Part shown: positions 16,181 through 24,524 of the stretch, in pieces | Layout of the letters: each line of letters starts with the position of its first letter | Numbering within the stretch: the stretch's first letter is position 1 | Assembly: GCF_004320525.1 (NCBI RefSeq) | Contig: NZ_SIHX01000009.1 | Span: 168,880 to 232,879 of the forward strand | Source of the DNA: Arthrobacter sp. S39 | GTDB lineage: Bacteria; Actinomycetota; Actinomycetes; Actinomycetales; Micrococcaceae | Direction of reading: 5' to 3' | DNA: 64,000 nt | Translations under genes and position numbers: made by a program | Notes under the pieces: model-generated | What the model saw: the letters and a program-made list of their open reading frames with translations, nothing else | The model's database searches: none | What the model was told of the DNA's origin: nothing

Positions 16181-16210
16181 GTAGTCTACGCGTAAAGTCT
16201 ACATCGTAGA
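16181..16210. promoter_or_regulatory. GTAG/CTAC half-site cluster, probable TetR operator
   Basis: TCTACATCGTAGA (16198-16210) is a perfect 5-3-5 inverted repeat. GTAGTCTAC (16181-16189) is a second, tighter palindrome of the same half-site. Both lie 96-125 bases upstream of the tetR start. The rest of the stretch between the TetR start and the ATG at 16406 (16086-16405, 320 bases) shows no other gene or clear signal. Confidence 0.6.
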
Positions 16211-16405
16211 GCAAGTGTTTGCCACGGGTTTCAGACAAGGGACCGTGTTGCCGGCCAGACAAGCCAGCCAAGCCACCCTCTCAGCCTGCCCGGCCCCTCA
16301 TCCAGGCACGAAAAACCCCTGAACGCCCGAGTGCACGGCGTTGAGGCCTGCGCTGCTGTAGCCGAACGGCGGCACCGAATGCACCCAGCGAAAGAGAAGC
16401 CAACC

Positions 16406-16660
16406 ATGGCACATTCGCAGTTCGACACATTCCTCCACGAAGCCACTACCTGCGACCGCGATTCTGATTTCGCGCTCGCCCGCGATCCCCTGTACGGCCT
16501 TTACACAAGCTGGTGCTTCATCAACCAGCGGGCGCCCCGCGCCGAAACCACCTTTTGGGCTGCCATGGCACGCCGGCTCGACCCCGACCACAATGGACTG
16601 CGCATGAAGGGCCCGGCAGCTACCGACTACATCCTGACCAGCTACCCCGGCCTGGTCTGA
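16406..16660 (+). CDS. Small orphan protein with primase-D5-like segment
   Basis: The 84-residue protein begins 'MAHSQFDTFLHEATTC'. Its core 'LYGLYTSWCFINQRAPRAE' followed by 'FWAAMARRL' resembles the winged-helix segment ('LYxxYxxWCxxN...P') found in the C-terminal part of phage/plasmid P4-D5-type primases. No helicase or primase domain accompanies it. An in-frame ATG upstream (16331) adds residues with no resemblance, so 16406 is chosen. It may be a DNA-binding remnant or a stand-alone regulator; the function is unknown. Confidence 0.6.
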   Translation: MAHSQFDTFLHEATTCDRDSDFALARDPLYGLYTSWCFINQRAPRAETTFWAAMARRLDPDHNGLRMKGPAATDYILTSYPGLV

Positions 16661-16665
16661 GCCGG

Positions 16666-16914
16666 ATGGAGAAACCATCCTGCACCTACCTGCCCCGCGA
16701 CTCGCTTCAGCCGCGGGGAGGACGTCCGTGGTGCGCCGCCTGTGACACCGATTCGTACCTGGCGGTGGACTCAGTGGTGGTCCTGGATGCGCGCAGGAAT
16801 ACCCTGGCTGCGGCCGTCAGCTGTTCGCAGTGCCGGGGCTCCCGCGTCCTGGCAACCACCTCGGAACTCATAGCCGCCGTGCTGGCAAGGGCGCCACACC
16901 TGGCTGCTTCATGA
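16666..16914 (+). CDS. Small zinc-ribbon protein
   Basis: The 82-residue protein has two CxxC knuckles, 'WCAACDTDSYL' and 'SCSQCRGSRVL', separated by about 28 residues, the spacing of a zinc ribbon. It starts five bases after the preceding orphan gene and is probably co-transcribed with it. The ribbon resembles the C-terminal part of the protein at 63.5 kb, which has CxxC pairs in a similar arrangement. No enzymatic domain is present. A nucleic-acid or protein-binding role is the usual guess for such ribbons, but nothing here proves it. Confidence 0.6.
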   Translation: MEKPSCTYLPRDSLQPRGGRPWCAACDTDSYLAVDSVVVLDARRNTLAAAVSCSQCRGSRVLATTSELIAAVLARAPHLAAS

Positions 16915-17026
16915 ACACGCGCACCACAGTCGCCGCCGCGGCTTAACAGCATCCATCCCGCCGGCATCCCGCGGTCCCGAGTAAGCGGGCGCAGGCAACC
17001 GGCTGGCTGACGCACAAGAAGGGCCG

Positions 17027-17055
17027 GGGTCACCCCGGCCCTTCTGCGTTCCATC
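17027..17055. terminator. Strong hairpin terminator
   Basis: AGAAGGGCCGGGGT and ACCCCGGCCCTTCT are perfect 14-bp arms around a single C at 17041. They lie between the zinc-ribbon gene (+) and the RidA-like gene (-). The position between convergent ends suggests bidirectional termination. Confidence 0.8.
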
Positions 17056-17075
17056 CCCGAAATTATTGACGCGGG

Positions 17076-17744
17076 CTATTTCCCTGAGGCGGCGGGATAC
17101 GCCGCGTCAACCTCCACTTCAACCAGCCAGCCGTTCACCGGCAGGTTCTCGATCTCCAGCGCGAACCGCGACGGCCTGGCCGGGTTCACCACAAACGGAT
17201 CGGCAGCCGGGGCCGTGCCCAGCGAGACCTGGACCGGCGCGCCGTCGGCAAGGCTGGTATTAGCGAAGTACTGCCGGTACGCGCGGTTCCAGCCGTCAAA
17301 GTCGGCCTTCTCAGCACCCGCAGCATTCTGGAGGAAGACGCGCATGGTGATGACGTCGTCGTAATCCAGCCCCGCCTGGGCGAGGTTCTCACCAATGCGG
17401 CGCAGGGCATTGATGCCCTGCGCCTCCGTCACGGTCACGCCCGCGGGCAGCACCCCGCCCGGAAAAACGGCCGTGTCGATGTACCGCTGCTCGCTGCCCG
17501 CGGGCGCTGCGGTGTTCAAGGCCGAGGGACCGAGGCCGCTGGTCTTGTAGATGGCCGTGTTGGCCCCAATGGCCACCCCTGAAGCGATCATCGGGTTGTC
17601 CTGGCCGGCCGGGAGGTTGGAGACGGTGGTTCCCGGTTTGGGCGAGGTGAGGTCCTGGAAGACTGCCGGCCCGGCAAAAGCGGCGGTGGCAGTGAGGCAA
17701 AGGCCGGCTACGCCGGCGGCGATCAGGGAAGTGCGGCGGATCAT
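17076..17744 (-). CDS. Exported RidA-family (imine/enamine deaminase-like) protein
   Basis: From ATG 17744 the 222-residue protein begins with a clear signal peptide, 'MIRRTSLIAAGVAGLCLTA' followed by 'TAAFAGPA', with a likely cleavage after AFA. The mature part is a RidA/YjgF fold, with 'ALRRIGENLAQAGLDYDDVI' and 'PARPSRFALEIENLPVNG', the latter with an Arg near the usual catalytic position. RidA hydrolyses reactive imines or enamines. It lies directly downstream of a Tat-exported flavin amine oxidase whose product is an imine, so both may work outside the membrane. A TTG at 17801 overlapping the oxidase stop is an alternative start but would bury the signal peptide. Confidence 0.8.
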   Translation of the reverse strand: MIRRTSLIAAGVAGLCLTATAAFAGPAVFQDLTSPKPGTTVSNLPAGQDNPMIASGVAIGANTAIYKTSGLGPSALNTAAPAGSEQRYIDTAVFPGGVLPAGVTVTEAQGINALRRIGENLAQAGLDYDDVITMRVFLQNAAGAEKADFDGWNRAYRQYFANTSLADGAPVQVSLGTAPAADPFVVNPARPSRFALEIENLPVNGWLVEVEVDAAYPAASGK

Positions 17745-17797
17745 CGGCTTCTTTCCGGGACTCGGGGAATTGCTGGTGTGGTGTTCCTGCAGCTGGC

Positions 17798-19402
17798 TCA
17801 ACCGGCCACCGCCGCTGCCACCCGGGTGTGCAGGGCGGTGACGGCCGCGCGGGCGGAGGTCATGGCCCCGTGCTGCCAGGCGATGGCGTGGCTCAGGTGG
17901 TCACCGGCGAAGTAGATGTTGCCGGTGGGTTCCAGCAGCTTGGCGTATTTGGCGTCGGTCTGGGATGGCCAGCCAACCCACGCGCCTTCCGAGAACGCCG
18001 TGCTTTTCCAGTCAACGGAGAACGACGCCGCAACGTCCTTCCGGTATACGTCACCATGGATCCGTGCGCCCTGGTCGAGGGCGCGGCTGAGCCGTTTTTC
18101 GGGCGGCAGTGCCTGGTAGATGCGGGCACTGGCGCCGGTGTTGTAGTAGCCAACCATGGTGCCGCGCTGGCCGTGGAAACCGGTGGACGGGTACCACATG
18201 TTGCCCAGGTCGATGTTGGTGTTGGTGATGCCGCCATAGATGCGGTGGTCCTCTTCCCACCACCGGCGCGAGTACTCGATGCCGATCTTGCCTGCGTCGC
18301 TGGGGGTGGCGAACTTCAGGGCGTCGATAACATCGGCGGGCAGGTTGCCCGGGATCTTGGCGGCAAGGTGCGGCGGCAGCGTGCAGACCGCGAAATCGGC
18401 CTGCAGGGTCTTGGTCTGGCCGCCCGGGTTGGTGTAATCCACCGAAACGCCCGCGGCGGTGTTGTTCAGCGACTGAACCTTGGCGCCGTAGACAATCTTG
18501 TCCTTCCCGATGGCGGCTTCGAAGGCATAAGGGATCCGGTCCATCCCGCCCACTGGCTGGAACATCATCATGGCCTGGTCCCAGCCGAATTCGAACGAGA
18601 AGTAGTTGCCCACGCCGCTGGCGAACACGTCGGACAGGGCGTCAGGCGCCAACGGTGTGCCCGCCTCCAGGCCGGCGCCCGGCGCGACGGAGTAGCCTTT
18701 CCTGCCGCTGCCCGAGTATTTGAAACTGGCAGCGGCGTCACCCGGGACCTTGGCACCGATGGCGCCGAAATTGCCCAGGAAGGAGATGAGGTTTTCCTTG
18801 TCCGCGGGGCTCAGGTAGCTGTCCAGGGAACCCTGGTCGGTGGCCTTCGCCAGCAGTTCGGAGACATACCCGTAGACGTCCGCCTTGGCCGCACGGTGCC
18901 GGATCGGAGTGTTGGACAGCTTGGTGCTGCCTTCGCGGAACAGGTAGCCGTCGGCGTTCTGGTTCGTGAAGGGCTCGATGGCGACGCCGAGCTCCTTGCA
19001 GTAGTCCAGGGTGATGTGGTGCTGCGGAATCCGGCCCGGCCCGGCATTCATGTACTGGTCCTTCGTGAACGTCGCCCGCTGCGTGATTCCGTTGAGGTCC
19101 GTCTCCTCCGTACCGCCGCGGACCGTCCAGTTGCGCCCGCCCGGCCTCATCCGGGCTTCCAGGATGGTCACTTTGTAGCCCGCCTTGCCCAATTCATAGG
19201 CGGTGGTGAGCCCGGCGATGCCTCCACCCAGTACCACCACCGACTTCCCCGCCCCGTTCAGGTCGCCTGCCCGCGGAGCGGCGAACGCCGGCGTCGCCGA
19301 ATCCGGCGCAAGGCCCATGGCCTCCATGGTCTGGTACATCACACCGGCGCCACCCACCATGCCCACGTAGCGGAGGAAATTCCTGCGAGTCGCACTTGCC
19401 AT
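17798..19402 (-). CDS. Tat-exported flavin monoamine/L-amino-acid oxidase
   Basis: This 534-residue protein has a twin-arginine signal 'TRRNFLRYVGMVGGAG' at its N-terminus. The FAD motif 'VVVLGGGIAGLTTAYELGKAG' is split by the usual GxGxxG turn, followed by 'EARMRPGGRNWTVRGG', and the C-terminal FAD site is 'IYFAGDHLSHAIAWQHGAM'. This is the flavin-containing amine oxidase family, which oxidises amines or L-amino acids to imines with release of hydrogen peroxide. The Tat signal means it folds with FAD before export. The exported RidA gene follows 53 bases later. AAAAGGGAAAACAAC precedes the ATG. The substrate is not resolved. Confidence 0.9.
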   Translation of the reverse strand: MASATRRNFLRYVGMVGGAGVMYQTMEAMGLAPDSATPAFAAPRAGDLNGAGKSVVVLGGGIAGLTTAYELGKAGYKVTILEARMRPGGRNWTVRGGTEETDLNGITQRATFTKDQYMNAGPGRIPQHHITLDYCKELGVAIEPFTNQNADGYLFREGSTKLSNTPIRHRAAKADVYGYVSELLAKATDQGSLDSYLSPADKENLISFLGNFGAIGAKVPGDAAASFKYSGSGRKGYSVAPGAGLEAGTPLAPDALSDVFASGVGNYFSFEFGWDQAMMMFQPVGGMDRIPYAFEAAIGKDKIVYGAKVQSLNNTAAGVSVDYTNPGGQTKTLQADFAVCTLPPHLAAKIPGNLPADVIDALKFATPSDAGKIGIEYSRRWWEEDHRIYGGITNTNIDLGNMWYPSTGFHGQRGTMVGYYNTGASARIYQALPPEKRLSRALDQGARIHGDVYRKDVAASFSVDWKSTAFSEGAWVGWPSQTDAKYAKLLEPTGNIYFAGDHLSHAIAWQHGAMTSARAAVTALHTRVAAAVAG

Positions 19403-19503
19403 GTTGTTTTCCCTTTTCTGTCGGACGTTACGAAAGGGAGCGTATTGAGTGAATGTTTCGTCAAATGGCGTGACAATTTCGTGGCCGTAGCGCTCATATT
19501 TCG

Positions 19504-19523
19504 GTAAAGTAAACAGCCTTTAC
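19504..19523. promoter_or_regulatory. Inverted repeat in the oxidase-thiolase divergent region
   Basis: GTAAAG and CTTTAC are 6-bp arms separated by eight bases, with a further GTAAA copy a few bases on (19530-19534). They lie in the 247-base gap between the divergent amine-oxidase and thiolase genes. This could be an operator for either gene. Nothing else in the gap is convincing. Confidence 0.35.
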
Positions 19524-19649
19524 GCTGGGTAAACGCGAACCCCGCGTCCCGTTCCACGCCGCCGGCGCCCATGGCATGCTGGAAGAAACGGCAACCGGAC
19601 GTGCCCCCAAGGGGTCCGGGCACCGCCGCCACCACCGAAAGGCAGCATC

Positions 19650-20876
19650 ATGGGCAACGACGCCACGGTCAACACTTCCCCGGCCAGCGGGGACCGCACC
19701 GCCGTCATCCTCGGCGGGGCCCGCACGCCGTTCGGCCGGTTCCGCGGCAGCCTCGCCTCCCTGACCAGCAGTGAACTGGGTGCCCACGCAATCCGCCAAG
19801 CGCTGGAACGCAGCGGTGTGGCACCGGCGCAGGTGCAGGCCGTGATCGTGGGGCAGGTCATCCAGGCAGGAGCCGGCCAGGGACCGGCGCGGCAGGCCAG
19901 CCTCGCAGCGGGCATCGGCTGGGATGTCCCCACCGTCACCATCAACAAGCTCTGCCTCTCCGGGCTGACCGCCGTGATCGACGCGGCCCGGATGATCCGT
20001 GCCGGTGAAGCGGACTTCATCGTGGCCGCCGGCCAGGAATCCATGACCAACGCCCCGCACTTGCTGCCGCGGCTGCGTTCCGGCGTGGCCATCGGCGATG
20101 CACCCCTGCTGGATTCGCTGAACCATGACGGGCTGCAGGATCCCGTGTCCGGGGTCCTGATGGGCGCCGCCACGGATGCGGGCAACGCGGAGCGCGGCAT
20201 CAGCCGGGCGGAACAGGACCAGGTGGCTGCCCGGTCGCACCAGCGCGCCGAAGCAGCCCGGGACGCTGGGCTGCTGGCTGAGGAGATCGCGCCCCTTGAG
20301 GTTCCCCAGCGCCGCGGCCCGGCACTGACTGTGGATGCTGATGAGGGGATCAGGCCGGGTACGACGGCGGAGGCACTGGCGGCGCTCAAGCCCGCCTTCT
20401 CCACGGCGGACTCAGCCACCATCACCGCGGGTTCCGCTTCCCCCCTCTCCGACGGCGCAGCCGCCGTCGTGGTGGCCAGCAAGGCAGCCGCCGAGCGGGC
20501 AGGGCTGAGCTGGATTGCCGAGATCTGCAGCCACGGCCAGACGGCCGGGCCGGACGGTTCGCTGCATTCCCAGCCGTCCCGCGCCATCGAAAAAGCCCTC
20601 CGTGCGGAAGGGATTTCCGTGGCGGACCTGGACCTCGTGGAAATCAATGAGGCCTTCGCCTCGGTGATCGTCCAGTCTGCCCGGGACCTCGGCATTTCGG
20701 CCGAGAAGATCAATGCCGAGGGCGGGGCCATCGCACTGGGCCACCCGGTGGGGGCCTCCGGCGCGCGGCTGGTGCTGCACCAGGCCTTGGCCCTGAAACG
20801 GCGCGGCGGCGGCACCGGCGTCGTCGCGCTGTGCGGTGGCGGCGGCCAGGGCGAAGCGCTGATCCTCAGGGCATGA
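19650..20876 (+). CDS. Acetyl-CoA acetyltransferase (thiolase)
   Basis: The 408-residue thiolase has 'TINKLCLSGL' with the nucleophilic Cys (about residue 111), 'EINEAFASV', 'GGAIALGHPVGASGARL' with the catalytic His, and 'VALCGGGGQGEA' with the second active Cys. It condenses two acetyl-CoA, or cleaves 3-ketoacyl-CoA, in the cytosol. An AAAGG ribosome site precedes the ATG. No hydroxyacyl-CoA dehydrogenase or acyl-CoA synthetase adjoins it, so biosynthetic and degradative roles cannot be separated. Confidence 0.92.
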   Translation: MGNDATVNTSPASGDRTAVILGGARTPFGRFRGSLASLTSSELGAHAIRQALERSGVAPAQVQAVIVGQVIQAGAGQGPARQASLAAGIGWDVPTVTINKLCLSGLTAVIDAARMIRAGEADFIVAAGQESMTNAPHLLPRLRSGVAIGDAPLLDSLNHDGLQDPVSGVLMGAATDAGNAERGISRAEQDQVAARSHQRAEAARDAGLLAEEIAPLEVPQRRGPALTVDADEGIRPGTTAEALAALKPAFSTADSATITAGSASPLSDGAAAVVVASKAAAERAGLSWIAEICSHGQTAGPDGSLHSQPSRAIEKALRAEGISVADLDLVEINEAFASVIVQSARDLGISAEKINAEGGAIALGHPVGASGARLVLHQALALKRRGGGTGVVALCGGGGQGEALILRA

Positions 20877-20929
20877 GGCCGCCTTACGGCTACTGCCCGG
20901 GTGGCATGCCCGGGCTTAAATCGCGCGGC

Positions 20930-23401
20930 TCAGGTGGGGATGATCCCGAACAGGATGCGCTTTTTCACCATCAGCCACAGGACCCCCAGGACCCCAGCGT
21001 AGGCTGCCGTGTTGATGAGGATGTCGCCCTGCCGCAGCAGCGGAATGTTCGCGATGACGGCGATCAGCACCACGTGCAGGATAAAGACGTACAGCGTGGC
21101 CTGCCCCAGGGGGATGAGGAACCAGCCCAGGGCCCGCTCCACCGGCTTCCAGTAGGCACTGAGGAAGGCGTACGCGGTGACCACCAGCACCAGCACATTG
21201 AGCAGGCGGCCCGGGTCCAGGTAGGTCCGGCCAAAGAAGGTGTCGTACATGGCCCGGTACGCGGTGTCCGGGATGACGGCCAGGCGCAGGTCAAACCCGT
21301 TGGCCAGGTAGGGGTTGCACCAGGACAGGAAGGTCAACGCCACAGCCAGCACCGTGCAGGCTGCCACCACCCAGGCGTGCGCGGACAGCCACGCGGCGAT
21401 CCGGTGGCGGTGGAAGCCTGCCACCAGGCCGATGACAAAAAGAACCTGCCACACCAGCAGCGGGAAGGAGTCCTCGAACTGGGACGGCAGCAGCCGGAAC
21501 CGGGTGGCCGCGCCCACGGCGTAGACGCCGAGCGTGGCCGCCAGCACCCATACGGCCTTGCCCCGGTTGAGAGCTGCGAGGATCAGCGGGCTGGCCAGCA
21601 GCAGGACCACGTAGAGGCCCATGACGTTGAACTGCCACGGGCCAAACTGCAGCAGCACGATGGCGGGAAGGACCTGGGCGGGAACCGGGAACTGCAGCAG
21701 CGTCTCCATTCCGGCGTACAGGTCATAGGTCCGGCCCACGGCGTTGTGCCCGGCGCCGCCCGTCCCCTGGTCCACGTAGGTGGTCAGGGCGTCGGTCTGG
21801 AAAAACGGCAGCAGTGACAGGAGGAAAACACCTACCAGCACCACCAGGGCCGTCAGATAGAGTTTGCCCGCCCGCCGGGTTGTCAGGTCCACCACCTTGC
21901 CGAAATCGTCCTTGACCCGGGGGCCGTAGACCATGCCGACCACCAGGCCGGAGAACAGGACAAACAGCTCCGCCCCGGAGACAAACCCGACGGCCTCCTG
22001 GGTGAGCAGCTGGAACAGGGAGGTCATGCCGAGATGGTTGACCACCACAAACACGATGGCGAGGCCCCGCAGGAAGTCGATGCGTGAGTCGCGCTTGGTC
22101 GGTTCGCCGTATCCCCAGGAGGCCACCGCGCCCACCCGCCGCGGGAGTTGCCACAGCGCCACCAGGAGGATGGCCATGGCGGCGGCCACAGTCCACGCAG
22201 CGGCTCCGGCCAGGGAGTTGGCCCGGGTGGCCAACTGGCCCCCGCTGACGGCCGTCACCGGCCCGGTGGCCAGGCCGGATTGCGCCAGCGCCGCGCGCGC
22301 GGCCTCAGCTGTCCCGGCGTCGCCGGTCAGCCGCCAGTCGATGCTGGCCACACCGGTGTCCCGCGTGCTGGTCCGTTCGTCCCACACGACGGCGGCGATC
22401 CGGTCAAAACGCATGGATGTGCTTGCTTGGAGGACCTGCTCCCACCAGGAAGTCTTGATGTCCCGGTTCGCAGCGCCACCGGAGGCCGGGCTGTAGAAGG
22501 CCGAGGTCTGCAGGACCATGGGCTTGTTCCGGCCAACGACATAGGAGGCGTAGAAATCCTCGCTGCCGGACTGCGTGAGCATGGTGGCCAGCTCACCGGC
22601 CACGGGAAGCGTGTTGACCGCCGATTTGCCGCCGGTGTCATCGTGGTAGGCGGTGAGCCCCACCCATTCCACGGCGTCGTCGCCGGGGTAATAGGGCGCG
22701 TAGGCGGCATCTGAGCCGTTCCAGGTTCCGTCACCGTTCGTGTCCAGGGCGGCGAAGCCCTCGGATCCCGGAGCCGGGGCACTCCGGTGGCGTTCAAAAG
22801 GGTAGTCCCGCCCGAGGTACGGCTGCCACACCATCACCGTGCCGGCGTCGTCAGCTGCTTTGAACGCTGCGGCGACGTTCCGGAACGCGGCTTGATAGGG
22901 GGCTGGCTGCTGCCCCCAGTCCAGCCAGCTTGAGTTCATGTCCGGGGCGAACCGGATCAGCAGCGCACCCTGGAACCCTGCCGCCAAATCCTGGACCCGG
23001 GCTGCGAACGCTGCGGCGCCGTCAGCGTCCACCTGTTCCAGCGGCACGGTGGGGCGCACCGTGAGCATGGCATGGGAACCCAGCCCTGCCGCCTGCCCCA
23101 GGAACTCCCTGATGTCCTGGTCCTCGCCGGACCTGCTGGGGAGCGAAATGTCGTGTCCCAGCAGCGCGGGTGAGGCTCCCAGCCGTTCAGCGAAGCCCTG
23201 CCCGGAGTCCTCGCCCCATTCCAGGACGGCACCCAGCAAGGGCTTGCCCTTGTCGGGAACAGGCTCGGCGGCAACTGCGGAGCCTGCCGGGATCAGGATG
23301 AGCAGCACGAGCAGGGCCGCCAGGAGCGCTGCCGCCAACGGACGAAGACGGGCCGCAGCCGCTCGTTTCGTCGAAGGCTGGGATTCGGCGGCTATTGGCA
23401 T
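20930..23401 (-). CDS. Membrane protein: extracytoplasmic GH26-like domain fused to OpgC-type acyltransferase
   Basis: This 823-residue protein has a signal or anchor helix at residues 17-45 and a soluble domain of about 340 residues reading like a GH26/mannanase-type barrel ('LGAVLEWGEDSGQGF', 'LLIRFAPDMNSSWLDWG', 'VMVWQPYLGR', 'WVGLTAYHDDTG', 'AAVVWDERTSTRD'). After one further helix comes 'SRIDFLRGLAIVFVVVNHLG', the start of an OpgC/acyltransferase-3-type block of about ten helices. OpgC succinylates periplasmic glucans in Proteobacteria; here the target is unknown. The ATG at 23401 is chosen over upstream frame extension, which lacks ribosome-site support. A glycan-modifying role at the envelope is inferred. 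Confidence 0.75.
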   Translation of the reverse strand: MPIAAESQPSTKRAAAARLRPLAAALLAALLVLLILIPAGSAVAAEPVPDKGKPLLGAVLEWGEDSGQGFAERLGASPALLGHDISLPSRSGEDQDIREFLGQAAGLGSHAMLTVRPTVPLEQVDADGAAAFAARVQDLAAGFQGALLIRFAPDMNSSWLDWGQQPAPYQAAFRNVAAAFKAADDAGTVMVWQPYLGRDYPFERHRSAPAPGSEGFAALDTNGDGTWNGSDAAYAPYYPGDDAVEWVGLTAYHDDTGGKSAVNTLPVAGELATMLTQSGSEDFYASYVVGRNKPMVLQTSAFYSPASGGAANRDIKTSWWEQVLQASTSMRFDRIAAVVWDERTSTRDTGVASIDWRLTGDAGTAEAARAALAQSGLATGPVTAVSGGQLATRANSLAGAAAWTVAAAMAILLVALWQLPRRVGAVASWGYGEPTKRDSRIDFLRGLAIVFVVVNHLGMTSLFQLLTQEAVGFVSGAELFVLFSGLVVGMVYGPRVKDDFGKVVDLTTRRAGKLYLTALVVLVGVFLLSLLPFFQTDALTTYVDQGTGGAGHNAVGRTYDLYAGMETLLQFPVPAQVLPAIVLLQFGPWQFNVMGLYVVLLLASPLILAALNRGKAVWVLAATLGVYAVGAATRFRLLPSQFEDSFPLLVWQVLFVIGLVAGFHRHRIAAWLSAHAWVVAACTVLAVALTFLSWCNPYLANGFDLRLAVIPDTAYRAMYDTFFGRTYLDPGRLLNVLVLVVTAYAFLSAYWKPVERALGWFLIPLGQATLYVFILHVVLIAVIANIPLLRQGDILINTAAYAGVLGVLWLMVKKRILFGIIPT

Positions 23402-23527
23402 GCTGGTGTTGACCCCCCCAGGACGGCTGCGCTTTAGTGGTGGTGCCCGGCACCCGTGCCAAACTCTACGGTCTCCGCCTCCCATCCGGGATACCCCGTC
23501 CTGACATTCCCCCTGTTCAGCCCGCTA

Positions 23528-24031
23528 TCAGGTCCCCGCACCGGCCACGATCACCAGCGGCACCGACCGCTCGGCACACGAGACCAGGACAAGGGTCTGG
23601 GGGCCGGCGCCGGCCCGGTTGTTGACTCCGGTGTCGTCACACCAGTCCAGGTTGTACGGATACGCCATCACGGCGGCCTCTCCCGGAGCCGTCGCAGGCG
23701 GGACGGTGAACACAAAAGTGAAGCCGCCGTCGTCAGTCATGGGAGCGAGCTCCTCCAGCAGCACCGCCCGTGCCGCATCCCGGACTGTCACCTGCACCTG
23801 CGCGTCCCGGCCGTACCGGGCACCGCAGGTGGCGTCCGGGGCGCTGACCGTGACCTGGTCGCCGGGTTCCACTTCCGAGGGGGTCGCGGTGTACGCGGGC
23901 GGCATGCACGGCGACGGCGCGAAGACGTCCCGGCAACCGCCCAGACCCAGGGCCACGGCGGCCACCGCGAGGATTGCCACGGCTGCCCTCAGACCCGCAA
24001 ATGCGGCCGGTTCCCGCCCTGAGTTCCCCAT
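23528..24031 (-). CDS. Putative lipoprotein
   Basis: The 167-residue protein has an N-terminal hydrophobic stretch ending 'AVALGLGGC', a good lipobox, so the mature N-terminus would be a lipid-modified Cys about residue 30. The body ('PSEVEPGDQVTVSAPDA', 'FTFVFTVPPATAPGEA') looks like a small Ig-like beta sandwich, with paired cysteines near the end. No family assignment is possible. The start is ATG 24031; a longer frame upstream runs into the riboswitch region and is not credible. Confidence 0.65.
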   Translation of the reverse strand: MGNSGREPAAFAGLRAAVAILAVAAVALGLGGCRDVFAPSPCMPPAYTATPSEVEPGDQVTVSAPDATCGARYGRDAQVQVTVRDAARAVLLEELAPMTDDGGFTFVFTVPPATAPGEAAVMAYPYNLDWCDDTGVNNRAGAGPQTLVLVSCAERSVPLVIVAGAGT

Positions 24032-24133
24032 GGATTGATTGTCCCGTCCGGTTGCCGGCGGTGGAAGCACGTGTTGGTTACGGAACATGACGACGGCGGC
24101 GGTGCGGCCAGGCGGGCCAAGTGTTACGTTTTT

Positions 24134-24250
24134 GGGGAGTAATGAGAACCGGCGCCAAGCCCTGACTGGCCGGTCGGCAACCCTCCCTTTCGCGGCGGGG
24201 TGCCTCAGGTGAATACTCGGCATATCGACCGATTCGAGCTGCAAGCGTGA
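24134..24250 (+). promoter_or_regulatory. SAM-IV riboswitch
   Basis: The order of elements matches the actinobacterial SAM-IV aptamer: an ATGAGA turn, GGCGCCAAGCCC, CCGGTCGGCAACCCTCC, CGCGGCGGGGTGCC, then GGTGAA and a late GCAAGC. The outer P1 helix is visible as GAGTA (24137-24141) pairing with TACTC (24214-24218). It lies just upstream of the DUF1737-rhodanese-metZ operon, exactly where SAM feedback on methionine synthesis would be expected. High S-adenosylmethionine should lower operon expression. The exact 3' boundary is approximate. Confidence 0.9.
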
Positions 24251-24266
24251 GAGAAGGAGATCCGTC

Positions 24267-24524
24267 GTGTCTGACGCACCTGCCCCTGAGGAAAGACTGT
24301 CGTACCGGCTTATTACAGGCCCGGACGACCGCAATTTCTGTGAGCGGATTTCCACCGCCCTTGCCGAGGGCTACGTGCTGCACGGCAGCCCCGCCGCCAC
24401 GTTCAACGGCACGGGCGTGATTGTGGCGCAGGCACTGATCCTCCCTGCGGCCATCGCCACGGCGGACGCCGCCGTCGCCACAGCAGTGGAAGACCTTGAG
24501 TTCGACGGCGAGGGCCACGCGTGA
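24267..24524 (+). CDS. DUF1737-domain small protein
   Basis: The 85-residue protein includes 'SYRLITGPDDRNFCERISTA' and 'EGYVLHGSPAATFNGTGVIV', the hallmark of DUF1737, a small domain of unknown function. The GTG start follows GAGAAGGAG at a good distance. It is the first gene after the SAM-IV riboswitch and overlaps the rhodanese gene by four bases, so it belongs to the methionine/sulfur operon. A role in sulfur transfer is inferred only from this context. Confidence 0.85.
   Translation: MSDAPAPEERLSYRLITGPDDRNFCERISTALAEGYVLHGSPAATFNGTGVIVAQALILPAAIATADAAVATAVEDLEFDGEGHA

Noticed and set aside
24134..24250. SAM-II or SAM-I identity of the riboswitch
   Set aside because: The block order (GGCAACCCTCC then GGGGTGCC, late GCAAGC) fits the actinobacterial SAM-IV class better.
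24032..24355. Extended lipoprotein frame to 24355
   Set aside because: The upstream part overlaps the SAM-IV riboswitch on the opposite strand and lacks any signal or motif; the signal peptide starts at 24031.
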